A program made the position numbers and the translations under genes. Below, one piece after another: positions 24,880 to 33,596 of a DNA stretch of 64,000 bases. Position 1 is the first letter of the stretch. Each line of letters begins with the position of its first letter. Where the stretch lies: NCBI GenBank assembly GCA_016708725.1, contig JADJFE010000016.1, forward strand, positions 1 through 64,000. Reading direction: 5' to 3'. Origin of the DNA: Candidatus Aalborgicola bjergmarkensis (GTDB taxonomy: Bacteria; Pseudomonadota; Gammaproteobacteria; Burkholderiales; Burkholderiaceae_C). The notes under the pieces were generated by a model, which was given only the letters and a program-made list of their open reading frames with translations, ran no database searches and had not been told where the DNA came from.

Positions 24880-27096
24880 TCAACTTCCCCTATACACGCC
24901 TTCGAGCTTGAAGAACGCCATTGTCTGTTGCAACTGCTCGGCCTGACCACTCATTTCCTCCGCAGTGGCGGCCAGCTCTTCAGAACTGGATGCGTTTTGC
25001 TGGGTTGTCTGACTCAACTGGTTGACAGCCGAGTTGATTTGTCCCGCGCCGATGGATTGTTCTGACGACGCTGCGGCAATTTCCTGCACCAAATCCGCAG
25101 TTTTGCGAATACTTGGCACCATTTTCTCCAGCAGTTCGCCGGCTTTTTCCGCCAGATCAACGCTGCTGGTAGCCAATAGACCGATTTCCTGCGCCGCAAT
25201 CTGGCTGCGTTCCGCCAGTTTGCGTACCTCAGCCGCCACCACGGCAAAGCCCTTGCCGTGCTCACCGGCACGCGCCGCCTCAATTGCCGCATTGAGCGCA
25301 AGGAGGTTGGTTTGCGCTGCAATATCGTCAATGATGCTGATCTTGGTGGCAATCTGTTTCATCGCCGATACCGTGGCATTCACCGACTCGCCGCCTTCGA
25401 CAGCATCCTTTGCCGCCTTGCTGGCCATGCCTTCGGTCACCTTGGCGTTTGCGGTATTTTGGGCAATGGAAGATGCCATCTGCTCAATCGAAGCACTGGT
25501 TTCCTCAACGCCTGCCGCCTGCTCGCTTGCCGCTTGCGACAAGGATTGTGCGGTGGCACTCAGCTCGTCCGAGGCCCCTGCCAGGGACTGTGCTCCGCTG
25601 TTGACATCGGTTACCACCTGCACCAATTTCCCGAGCATGTTGTTGGTGGCAGACTTCAACTCGTCCCAGGTGCCGTTGTAGTTATTCTTCATCGACAGGG
25701 TCAGGTTGCCATTTTCCATGGCACCAAGCACCGCCTGCAGTTCCTGCACGGGTGTGCCAACGGCCACCATCACCGCGTTCAAACCTTGCGCCAGCTTGCG
25801 GTAGTCTCCCTGGTGTTGCAGGGTGTCAATACGGGCACCGATACGTCCATCAACTGTGGCTTGCGCTATCGCATGGGCATCCGTCACCAAAGCGTTGACG
25901 GCCTTGATTACGTCAATCAGGCTCTTGGCCATGACATCGGCTTCGCTGCGAATCGTGACATTGACCGTCAAATCACCCATCGAGATCGCTTTGGCCGTAT
26001 GGACTTGCTGCCTGGTAGCTTCAATGCAGTCGTTCAAATTTTTCTTGATCGTGTTGAAGTCACCGTGGAAGTCTCCCTCCACACGCCGGGTCAGGTCACC
26101 AATGGACATGGCCTTGAGCACATCGCCCACATCGGCCATGACTGTGGCACTGGTCTGGGCCAGCAGGTTGATGCTGGTGCCCAGTTCATGGGAAAAACCA
26201 CGCTTGTCGTGCAAATCAATGCGCTTGGCCAGATTGCCAGCGGCTGCGGCGCTGACGACAGCCTGTGTTTCGGACATGACTTGCGACAGCCGGTCTATCA
26301 TCTTTTGCATGGCGCGCTTGAGATCGGATATCTCGTCGCGTCCATCGGTCATGCAACGGATTTTCAAATCCCCCTCGGCCAACCGGTTTGCTACATCCAC
26401 CACCTCAGCCAGTGGCCGTGTGATGGAGCGCACCAGTACCAGGCCAAACACAATCGAGAGCAGCACGGCTGCCGTGCCCGAACCGATGATCCAGGCACGC
26501 GCCAAGGCGTAGCGTTGCCCGGATTGCACGCCAATTTGCTTGCGTTCATTTTCATAAAACAGCGACAGTTCACCGGCAGCCTTGTTGAAGGCATTCTGGT
26601 GCGGATTGACCTGCTTGAGCAGCAGCAGATTGGCCTCATGAAATTCTTCCCTTTGCAGTGCGTCCAGAGCCGGGCGAACGCCCTCATTGATCAGCAACTG
26701 GCGTGCCGCATTGACGGCTGCAACCAGGCGGGTTTCTTCGTCTTCGTCCAGCGGACGCGCGGAAAACCGCTTCCAGACCGTTTCGCTATTTTCCAGGCGC
26801 TGGCTGATGATTCCTGTATGCAGGCTTGTCGCGTGGCTGTGCATGGCGCGAAACGGGCTATCAGGGGCGTGTTGCAGGGCAAGCAACACGTGTGAGCGCA
26901 TCTCGGCAAAGTCGTTGCTCAGGGATGAAAGCTGTTCATTGGGCACAATCGTGTGGGTATTGGTTTCCTCATGCATCCGTACCATGACGGCAAGGTTGGA
27001 TAGACCAATAAATGCAATGGCTATCAGCAAGCTTATGACCGTCGCTAGCAGCACCACCAGCCGGGTACCGATTCGGCTATTCCTGAAAAAATCCAT
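24880..27096 (-). CDS. Methyl-accepting chemotaxis protein
   Basis: 738 residues from the ATG at 27094-27096, which has GGGGTG five bases upstream; the frame also has a GTG at 27105. A membrane segment ('LVVLLATVISLLIAIAFIGL'), a four-helix-bundle periplasmic domain and a second segment ('IIGSGTAAVLLSIVFGLVLV') are followed by a HAMP domain. Two further HAMP-like stretches appear ('MSIGDLTRRVEGDFHGDFN', 'AISMGDLTVNVTIRSEAD'). The signalling tip is 'IIDDIAAQTNLLALNAAIEAARAGEHGKGFAVVAAEVRKLAERS', in standard form. No ligand can be inferred. It sits next to the flagellin cluster. Confidence 0.93.
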   Translation of the reverse strand: MDFFRNSRIGTRLVVLLATVISLLIAIAFIGLSNLAVMVRMHEETNTHTIVPNEQLSSLSNDFAEMRSHVLLALQHAPDSPFRAMHSHATSLHTGIISQRLENSETVWKRFSARPLDEDEETRLVAAVNAARQLLINEGVRPALDALQREEFHEANLLLLKQVNPHQNAFNKAAGELSLFYENERKQIGVQSGQRYALARAWIIGSGTAAVLLSIVFGLVLVRSITRPLAEVVDVANRLAEGDLKIRCMTDGRDEISDLKRAMQKMIDRLSQVMSETQAVVSAAAAGNLAKRIDLHDKRGFSHELGTSINLLAQTSATVMADVGDVLKAMSIGDLTRRVEGDFHGDFNTIKKNLNDCIEATRQQVHTAKAISMGDLTVNVTIRSEADVMAKSLIDVIKAVNALVTDAHAIAQATVDGRIGARIDTLQHQGDYRKLAQGLNAVMVAVGTPVQELQAVLGAMENGNLTLSMKNNYNGTWDELKSATNNMLGKLVQVVTDVNSGAQSLAGASDELSATAQSLSQAASEQAAGVEETSASIEQMASSIAQNTANAKVTEGMASKAAKDAVEGGESVNATVSAMKQIATKISIIDDIAAQTNLLALNAAIEAARAGEHGKGFAVVAAEVRKLAERSQIAAQEIGLLATSSVDLAEKAGELLEKMVPSIRKTADLVQEIAAASSEQSIGAGQINSAVNQLSQTTQQNASSSEELAATAEEMSGQAEQLQQTMAFFKLEGVYRGS

Positions 27097-27224
27097 CTCG
27101 TTCACCCCATGAATAACTTTGAAGACCTAGCGACTGACGCTGGGAGCACTGGTGATTGCTTTGGTGCTTGCGCCCAGCCTTGCCGCCAGCGCGCGCGGCG
27201 TATGTGCCCAATCTGCCCGGTTCG

Positions 27225-27460
27225 TCCGGTTGCTTGATAGCTGTCCCATATTGCGCCCCTGAAGTTGACCAATAATGGGCAAATACTACTACCAAACTCC
27301 AGCGCACCGGGTTTGAACAGTTCTTTTTGAGTGTGCCCCTGGCCAAAATACCCACTCAGCAACACCGTGCAGCGCTATGTTTTTTGATGGCATGTGAATG
27401 CTGCAATCTACCGCTATCCCTCATGGACCGTGCGGTAAAAGCTATCAATTCAGGATGAAT
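27225..27460. repeat. Divergent palindromic MITE-like unit
   Basis: A left arm GATAGCTGTCCCATATTGCG (27237) and a right arm ACCGTGCGGTAAAAGCTATC (~27430-27449) are inverted and flank about 170 bp without a gene. It is more diverged than the other copies. The rest of the 435-bp gap between the chemoreceptor and the flagellin (27097-27541) has nothing further except the flagellin terminator. Confidence 0.5.
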
Positions 27461-27473
27461 TTAGGTCTGCTTC

Positions 27474-27503
27474 AAAAACGAAAAACCGCCCGAGGGCGGT
27501 TTC
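27474..27503 (-). terminator. Rho-independent terminator of flagellin 1
   Basis: On the minus strand AACCGCCC, a two-base loop and GGGCGGTT are followed by a T-rich run. It lies about 40 bp after the flagellin stop. Confidence 0.85.
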
Positions 27504-27541
27504 TTTGATTGTTCGCGCGGCATTGTGCCGCTGAAAAAGAC

Positions 27542-29137
27542 CTAGCGCAACAGGGACAGCACACCCTGCGGAGCTTGGTTTGCTTGTGCCACCATTGCTG
27601 TGCCGGCCTGCTGCAGGATTTGCGAGCGTGACAGATTAGCGGTTTCCGAGGCAAAGTCTGCATCCTGGATGCGCGAACGCGCTGCACTCAGGTTTTCAGA
27701 TGAACTAGACAAATTGGAGATTGTGGTTTCAAAGCGCGACTGCAAAGCGCCAAACTTGGCACGTTGGCTGGCCACCGCGCTAATTGCTCCATCCACGATG
27801 GTCAAGGTGCGTGTTGCCGCCTCCACTGTCCCAACATCCATCGTGTCAACACTTTGCAATTGTGAAGCATTGGACCCGCCTGCGTTCAGGAAAAATCCTG
27901 CCTTTGCGGTGTTGTCTGCTGTCACCGTACTGACCACGCCAAAACTCTTGTCCGAATCCAAAGTCAGGGAGCCGGTAGCATACGCCACACTACCTGCTGC
28001 CAAAGCGCCAGTGTCTCCTACAATCGCAACACCAGCGGTTCCTGCGGCGCCAACACTAACTGAAGCTGTAACCGCCGAAGCATTTTCAATCAAAATATCG
28101 TTACCTGATTGATTTGTTAGCGTAATTCCTGTGCCTGCATCATTGAGTTTTGCCGTCACGCCTGTAGAAGATGCTTTGTCGTTAAAGGCAGCAATCCCCG
28201 CAGCCAAGCCATCTGCATTATTTGCAGCCCCGGTCACAAAGGATACATTTACCGCTACGTTGTTGTCAGAAACGATGTTCAGAGAAAAACTTTCATTCGC
28301 TGTCAATGTTGTGAGGTCCACTTCAGTGCGTGCCGTCGCCTTCACACCGGTGGCATTGGTCTGTGCATTGACCAAAGCAGCTGCATTTTTGGCACTATCT
28401 CCTGCCGCAATAGTTACCTGTGCAGAACCAAGGGAGCCATTCACGGTTAATGTTTCACCGGTAATCGAAGAGCCCGTAGCGCCTTTTGTCTCCCCCAGCG
28501 TTGCGCCCACCCCCGCTGCCGTCACTGCCGCCGACGTGGTGTTGGTCGCGGTAGTGCCTACATTCAAATCGCCTTTGGCAGTGTTGGCTGTCAAAGAACC
28601 CGCCACCACCGATCCCAACCGATAGTTACCATATTTGCTGGTTTGGAAGTTGACAGCTGTTGCGGTAATGGTCTGGTTTGCATTGGCGCCTACCTGAAAA
28701 CTTGATGAAGAAAGTGAGCCATCCAGCAAATTCTGCCCGTTGAACTGTGTTGTCTGCGCAATGCGTTGCAGTTCTTGTCCCAGTTGCCCGACTTCATCGT
28801 TCAACGCGGCACGGTCACTTGCGGTGTTAGTGGAGTTGGCCGATTGCACCGCTAACTCACGCACCCGTTGCAGAATACCTCCGGCTGAATTGAGTGCACC
28901 TTCAGCGGTCTGCGACAACGAAATGCCATCGTTGGCATTGCGCGAAGCCTGATTCAATCCACGAACCTGAGAACCCATGCGCTCAGCAATCGCCAAACCC
29001 GCTGCATCATCCTTGGCGCTGTTAATGCGCAAGCCCGACGACAAGCGCTGCATGGAAACCGATAGCGACGTTTGACTCATGGTCAGATTGCGCTGCGCAT
29101 TCAACGAATTAACGTTGGTGTTGATGGTTGCTGTCAT
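27542..29137 (-). CDS. fliC: Flagellin (paralogue 1)
   Basis: 531 residues. The conserved D0/D1 ends are 'TINTNVNSLNAQRNL' and 'RSQILQQAGTAMVAQANQAP'. The centre carries a flagellin IN motif ('ETLTVNGSLGSAQVTIAAGD') within a long variable D2/D3 region, making it longer than minimal 270-residue flagellins. It polymerises into the flagellar filament after export by the type III apparatus. It is one of three tandem, very similar copies on this strand; the last residues 'APQGVLSLLR' differ slightly from the other two. The Shine-Dalgarno is AGGAG. Confidence 0.96.
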   Translation of the reverse strand: MTATINTNVNSLNAQRNLTMSQTSLSVSMQRLSSGLRINSAKDDAAGLAIAERMGSQVRGLNQASRNANDGISLSQTAEGALNSAGGILQRVRELAVQSANSTNTASDRAALNDEVGQLGQELQRIAQTTQFNGQNLLDGSLSSSSFQVGANANQTITATAVNFQTSKYGNYRLGSVVAGSLTANTAKGDLNVGTTATNTTSAAVTAAGVGATLGETKGATGSSITGETLTVNGSLGSAQVTIAAGDSAKNAAALVNAQTNATGVKATARTEVDLTTLTANESFSLNIVSDNNVAVNVSFVTGAANNADGLAAGIAAFNDKASSTGVTAKLNDAGTGITLTNQSGNDILIENASAVTASVSVGAAGTAGVAIVGDTGALAAGSVAYATGSLTLDSDKSFGVVSTVTADNTAKAGFFLNAGGSNASQLQSVDTMDVGTVEAATRTLTIVDGAISAVASQRAKFGALQSRFETTISNLSSSSENLSAARSRIQDADFASETANLSRSQILQQAGTAMVAQANQAPQGVLSLLR

Positions 29138-29302
29138 TTTGATAACTCCTAAAAGATGTCCCTAAATCCGGCATCAGACCGATCTCAACGCCAACAGCAG
29201 TGCCATCGGCTGCCACGACCGGGGCACAATATGTGCCATCCGGACGACGAACCTTTAAAAGTCCGTTGAAATTATTTTCGGATGTTTGGATATTATCTTT
29301 AG
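29138..29302 (-). promoter_or_regulatory. Sigma-28 promoter and conserved leader of flagellin 1
   Basis: On the minus strand TAAA (29298-29301), a 15-bp spacer and TCCGAAAA (29275-29282) match the sigma-28 (FliA) consensus TAAA-N15-GCCGATAA well. The transcript would have an untranslated leader of about 130 bases, whose sequence is conserved before flagellins 2 and 3 and carries several GGA motifs. Confidence 0.65.
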
Positions 29303-29437
29303 ACAAGATGCATTATTTTTATTGAAAATGCGGCAAGAAAGTCATTCAATTCCTTTGATTACGCGGCCTGGAGTTTTTTTAGGTGAATCAATGAGTTAGG
29401 TAAGGAGATGTGTCGCCGTGCGAGAAAAAATGGACTT

Positions 29438-29569
29438 GTAATCGGCATATATTAATACTTCTTGAGTGTTGATTGAATAATATTTTGTCGTGCTATTCCA
29501 TATAACGATAAAGGGGGGTGTAATCGGCATATACTGGAATTTCTTGAGTGTTATTTGAATAATAATTTG
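29438..29569. repeat. Pair of 50-bp direct repeats in AT-rich spacer
   Basis: 29438-29487 and 29520-29569 are imperfect direct repeats, both beginning GTAATCGGCATATA and both containing TTCTTGAGTGTT. The period is 82 bp. The DNA is much richer in A and T than its surroundings. It lies between the flagellin 1 promoter and the flagellin 2 terminator. Possible protein-binding sites; otherwise this spacer (29303-29612) holds nothing I can identify. Confidence 0.6.
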
Positions 29570-29612
29570 CACTATCCGCACACAATCAAAAACCAGTGCA
29601 CCGTTTAGCCAT

Positions 29613-29637
29613 AAAAAAACGGACCGAAGTCCGTTTT
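29613..29637 (-). terminator. Rho-independent terminator of flagellin 2
   Basis: Minus strand AAAACGGAC, a CGAA-type tetraloop (TTCG on this strand) and GTCCGTTTT followed by more Ts, about 40 bp beyond the stop. Confidence 0.88.
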
Positions 29638-29675
29638 CAAGGTGGCATGACCAGCGAATGGTCTGAGGTCCGACC

Positions 29676-31274
29676 TCATCGCAGCAACGATAAAACACCT
29701 TGCGGCAACTGATTGGCTTGCGCCACCATGGCCGTGCCGGCTTGTTGCAAAATTTGCGACCGTGACAAATTGGCAGTTTCCTGCGCAAAATCGGCGTCCT
29801 GTACCCGCGAACGTGCGGCACTCAGGTTCTCAGATGAAGAGGCCAAATTGGAGATTGTGGTTTCAAAGCGTGACTGCAAAGCACCGAATTTGGCACGCTG
29901 GCTGGTTACAGCGCTGATAGCTCCATCCACGATGGACAAAGTGCGTGTCGCCGACTCAACCGACCCCACATCCATAGTGTCCGCGCTTTGTAGCTGTGAA
30001 GCATTCGAACTGCCAGTATTCAGGAAAAATCCTGTTTTTCCGGCACTGGTTGCCGTCACCGTACTGACCACGCCAAAGCTTTTGTCGGAATCCAGGGTCA
30101 AAGACCCTATGCCGTATGCGACGCTGCCCGCCGCTAAAGTTCCAGCATCACCAGCGACTGTGACGCCTGCAGCCCCGCCTGCCGCACCGACAGTGACTGA
30201 AACCGCGTTCGCCGAGGCGTTTTCGACCAAAATATCATTTCCAGATGCATTGGTCAACGTGATCCCGTCGCCGGCATCATTTAATTTTGCTGTTACCCCG
30301 GTTGTCGACGACTTATCATTAAACGCTGCAATGCCTGCAGCCAAACCTTCGGAATTATTCACAGCACCAGACGTAAATGAAACATTTACAGCCACTGCAT
30401 TGTCAGACACAATGTTCAGAGAAAAACTGGAACTCGCTGTCAGCGCTGTCAAATCGAGTTCTGTGCGTGCCGATGCTTTCACGCCAGTTGCACTGGTTTT
30501 TGCGTTGATCAGGGCAGCCACCGCCTTGGCGCCGTCACCGGCTGCAACGGTCACGGATGCTGATCCGAGAGAACCGTTCACCGTCAGGGTTTCGCCGGTA
30601 ATCGAGGAGCCTGTAGCACCCTTGGTTGCTCCCAGCGTGGCACCAGCAGCCGCCGCCGTCACCGCTGCTGAAGTGGTATTGGTCGCAGTCGAGCCGACAT
30701 TCAAATCACCTTTGGCTGTATTCGCAGTGAGTGATCCTGCCACCACAGATCCAAGACGGAAATTGCCATACTTGCTGGTAGAGAAATTGGCCGTGGTCGC
30801 GGTAATTGTCTGGTCGGAATTAGACCCCACCTGGAATGCCGATGATGTTAATGATCCATCCAGTAAATTCTGTCCGTTGAATTGCGTGGTTTGTGCTATG
30901 CGATTCAACTCTTGTCCCAACTGCCCAACCTCATCATTCAACGCAGCACGGTCGCTGGCGGTATTGGTCGAGTTGGCCGATTGCACCGCCAGTTCACGCA
31001 CGCGTTGCAAAATGCCTGTTGCAGAACTGAGTGCGCCCTCAGCTGTTTGTGCCAGTGATATGCCGTCGTTGGCATTGCGTGAGGCTTGATTCAGCCCCCG
31101 TACTTGAGAAGTCATGCGCTCTGCGATAGCCAAGCCCGCCGCGTCATCCTTGGCGCTGTTAATGCGCAAGCCCGACGATAAACGTTGCATTGACGTCGAT
31201 AACGACGATTGACTTGTACTCAAGTTACGCTGCGCATTCAACGATTGCACGTTGGTGTTGATGGTTGCAGTCAT
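29676..31274 (-). CDS. fliC: Flagellin (paralogue 2)
   Basis: 532 residues, closely similar along its whole length to the flagellin at 27542-29137, including the central IN motif 'ETLTVNGSLGSASVTVAAGD'. Differences are concentrated in the middle third, the surface-exposed part of the filament. The terminal D0/D1 helices are normal ('TINTNVQSLNAQRNL', 'TAMVAQANQLPQGVLSLLR'). It has its own leader, promoter-like sequence and terminator, so it can be expressed separately. Which paralogue dominates the filament cannot be told from sequence. Confidence 0.96.
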   Translation of the reverse strand: MTATINTNVQSLNAQRNLSTSQSSLSTSMQRLSSGLRINSAKDDAAGLAIAERMTSQVRGLNQASRNANDGISLAQTAEGALSSATGILQRVRELAVQSANSTNTASDRAALNDEVGQLGQELNRIAQTTQFNGQNLLDGSLTSSAFQVGSNSDQTITATTANFSTSKYGNFRLGSVVAGSLTANTAKGDLNVGSTATNTTSAAVTAAAAGATLGATKGATGSSITGETLTVNGSLGSASVTVAAGDGAKAVAALINAKTSATGVKASARTELDLTALTASSSFSLNIVSDNAVAVNVSFTSGAVNNSEGLAAGIAAFNDKSSTTGVTAKLNDAGDGITLTNASGNDILVENASANAVSVTVGAAGGAAGVTVAGDAGTLAAGSVAYGIGSLTLDSDKSFGVVSTVTATSAGKTGFFLNTGSSNASQLQSADTMDVGSVESATRTLSIVDGAISAVTSQRAKFGALQSRFETTISNLASSSENLSAARSRVQDADFAQETANLSRSQILQQAGTAMVAQANQLPQGVLSLLR

Positions 31275-31435
31275 TTTGATTACTCCTGAAAGATATACCT
31301 AATCCGGCGTTAAGCCGATCCCAACGCCAGCATTGCTGGCAGCCACGACCGGTGCACCACGAGAGATGCTCTCCGGACGACGAACCATACAATGGCCCGT
31401 TGCGATAGTTTTCGGGTTGTTATCAATAAACTTGA
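31275..31435 (-). promoter_or_regulatory. Flagellin 2 leader with sigma-28-like promoter
   Basis: On the minus strand CCCGAAAA (31409-31416) lies 15 bp after TCAA (31432-31435), a weaker sigma-28 match than for flagellin 1. The leader contains the hairpin CCAGCAATGCTGG and the same GGTTCGTCGTCCGGA block found before flagellins 1 and 3. Confidence 0.5.
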
Positions 31436-31550
31436 GAATTATTTGCGCATGCCTGGCAGATTTAATGTGTTGGTGATGCTTTGAATTGCATGGCATGACG
31501 CTGGTCATTGGCGCAATTACATGCTTTCTGTCTTTTGCAAAATAGGAGCA

Positions 31551-31577
31551 AAAAAAAACCGCCCGGAGGCGGTTTTC
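31551..31577 (-). terminator. Rho-independent terminator of flagellin 3
   Basis: Minus strand AACCGCC, a four-base loop and GGCGGTT followed by eight Ts. It lies about 30 bp after the stop. The rest of the 332-bp spacer has only the flagellin 2 leader and nothing else evident. Confidence 0.88.
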
Positions 31578-31606
31578 TGTCAAAGCAGGGTGTGCGATCA
31601 GAAGGT

Positions 31607-33211
31607 CTAACCACGTAACAAGGACATTACGCCATTTGGTAACTGATTCGCTTGTGCCACCATCGCTGTGCCAGCTTGCTGCAGGATTTGTGAACGTGAC
31701 AGGTTGGCGGTTTCCATGGCAAAGTCGGCATCCTGGATGCGTGAGCGCGCTGCACTCAGGTTTTCGGATGACGTGGTCAAGTTAGAAATGGTGGTTTCGA
31801 AGCGGGACTGCAAGGCACCGAACTTGGCACGTTGACTTGTAATGGCGCCAATCGCCCCATCCACAATGGACAATGTACGTGTGGCTGCTTCCACGGTGCC
31901 CACATCCATGGTGTCCACGCTTTGCAGCTGCGCAGCATTCGCTCCGCCTACACCTGTGAAAAAACCCGTTTTGGTGGTGTTGTCTGCCGTCAGGGTGCTG
32001 GTAAGGCCAAAACTCTTGTCCGAGTCCAGCGTTAAAGAACCCGTGCCATAAGCCACGCTGCCTGCTGTCAATCCACCGCCAGCTTCTCCGGCAATTGTGA
32101 TTCCCGCCGCGCCGGCAGCACCTACGTCGACCGTGGTTGCTGCATCGCCCGAAGCGTTTTCAATCAGAATATCTTCGCCTGACGCATTGGTCAGGGTGAT
32201 CCCGGTACCGGCATCGTTCAGTTTGGCAGTCACACCAGTCGTCGATGACTTGTCGTTAAAGGCGGCAATCCCCGCCGCCAGTCCGTCAGCATTGTTGGCG
32301 GCACCCGTCATGAACGAAACATTCACTGCCACAGCGTTGTCTGAAACGATGTTGAGAGAAAAACTGGAAGTTGCGGTAAGAGCAGTGAGATCAAGTTCCG
32401 TGCGCGCTGTTGCCGTGACTCCTGTGGCGTTGGTTTTTGCGTTAATCAGGGCTGCAGCATTTTTGGCGCTGTCACCGGCAGCTACTGTCACCTGCGCGGC
32501 GCCAAGGGATCCATTCACCGTCAATGTCTCACCGGCAATTGAAGAGCCGGTTGCGCCCTTGGTTTCCCCTAATGTTGCTCCTACAGCGGCTGCGGCTACC
32601 GCTGAGGAAGTTGTGTTTGTCGCAGTGGATCCCGTATTGAGGTCACCTGCTGCGGTATTGGCTGTCAGGCTACCGGCAACAACCGAGCCCATTCTGTAAC
32701 TACCGTATTTGCTTGTCTGGAAGTTGGTCGTTGAAGCGGTAATGGTCTGGTTTGCATTGGCACCAACCTGAAATGTCGACGAAGTAAGTGTGCCATCCAG
32801 CAGATTTTTGCCATTGAACTGGGTGGTTTGCGCAATACGTTGCAATTCCTGCCCTAGTTGTCCGACCTCATCGTTCAAGGCGGCACGGTCGCTGGCGGTG
32901 TTGGTGGAGTTGGCGGATTGCACCGACAGTTCGCGTACACGTTGCAGAATGCTTGTGGCCGAATTGAGCGCGCCTTCTGCGGTTTGTGCCAGCGAAATAC
33001 CGTCGTTTGCGTTGCGTGAAGCCTGGTTGAGCCCACGAACCTGAGAACCCATCCGTTCAGCGATGGCTAAACCGGCGGCATCATCCTTGGCGCTGTTGAT
33101 GCGTAGCCCGGACGACAAGCGTTGCATGGATGTGGCCAACGATGCCTGACTTACCGTCAGCTGACGTTGCGCATTCAGTGATTGAATATTGGTGTTGATG
33201 ATTGCAGCCAT
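31607..33211 (-). CDS. fliC: Flagellin (paralogue 3)
   Basis: 534 residues, the third member of the tandem set. The N-terminus 'MAAIINTNIQSLNAQRQLTV' and C-terminus 'QANQLPNGVMSLLRG' differ slightly from copies 1 and 2, while the central IN motif 'ETLTVNGSLGAAQVTVAAGD' is nearly the same. An inserted Gly-rich stretch ('GEAGGGLTAGSVAYGTG') is specific to this copy. It was presumably made by the same tandem duplication. Its divergent neighbour, flagellin 4, faces the other way across a 385-bp spacer. Confidence 0.96.
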   Translation of the reverse strand: MAAIINTNIQSLNAQRQLTVSQASLATSMQRLSSGLRINSAKDDAAGLAIAERMGSQVRGLNQASRNANDGISLAQTAEGALNSATSILQRVRELSVQSANSTNTASDRAALNDEVGQLGQELQRIAQTTQFNGKNLLDGTLTSSTFQVGANANQTITASTTNFQTSKYGSYRMGSVVAGSLTANTAAGDLNTGSTATNTTSSAVAAAAVGATLGETKGATGSSIAGETLTVNGSLGAAQVTVAAGDSAKNAAALINAKTNATGVTATARTELDLTALTATSSFSLNIVSDNAVAVNVSFMTGAANNADGLAAGIAAFNDKSSTTGVTAKLNDAGTGITLTNASGEDILIENASGDAATTVDVGAAGAAGITIAGEAGGGLTAGSVAYGTGSLTLDSDKSFGLTSTLTADNTTKTGFFTGVGGANAAQLQSVDTMDVGTVEAATRTLSIVDGAIGAITSQRAKFGALQSRFETTISNLTTSSENLSAARSRIQDADFAMETANLSRSQILQQAGTAMVAQANQLPNGVMSLLRG

Positions 33212-33374
33212 TTTGATAACTCCTAAAAGATGTCCCTAAATCCGGTGCTAGACCGATCCCAACGCCAGCACTGTTGCTGGCAGCTATGACCGGTGCACCA
33301 CTAGGGCGCTTCCCGGACGACGAACCCTCAAGAGCCCGTTGGATTTGTTTTCGGGTGATTCGGTCATGAACTTG
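33212..33374 (-). promoter_or_regulatory. Flagellin 3 leader with CCCGAAAA box
   Basis: The conserved leader is present, with the GGTTCGTCGTCCGG block and a stem like that of flagellin 2. CCCGAAAA (33348-33355) is present, but no TAAA lies at the proper distance, so the promoter is weaker or different. The remaining spacer to 33596 has no gene; a hairpin-like GGCTTCGAAATCGGC...GGCCGG stretch lies just before flagellin 4. Confidence 0.45.
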
Positions 33375-33596
33375 TGCTGCAAAAGCAGGGCAAAAAACCG
33401 CCAATTCTTGGGTTCAAAAGTTGCTCCTGCCGGGCTTGTGGAACTTATTGAAATTTGGGCGTGGTTTACCCCTTTTTTTGGGCTAATGAAATTGCGTGTG
33501 CTGTCCACAATTTACCCATCGCTACTGATTGCCCTCAGCTGATCTGGCTTCGAAATCGGCGGCGAGGCCGGTTCATCATTTATTAGGAGCTTTGCA

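Noticed and set aside
25258..26895. 545-codon plus-strand frame opposite the chemoreceptor
   Set aside because: Antisense shadow of a repetitive coiled-coil gene.
29713..31089. 458-codon plus-strand frame opposite flagellin 2
   Set aside because: Alanine- and serine-rich shadow; the same antisense frame appears opposite the other flagellins because they are paralogues.
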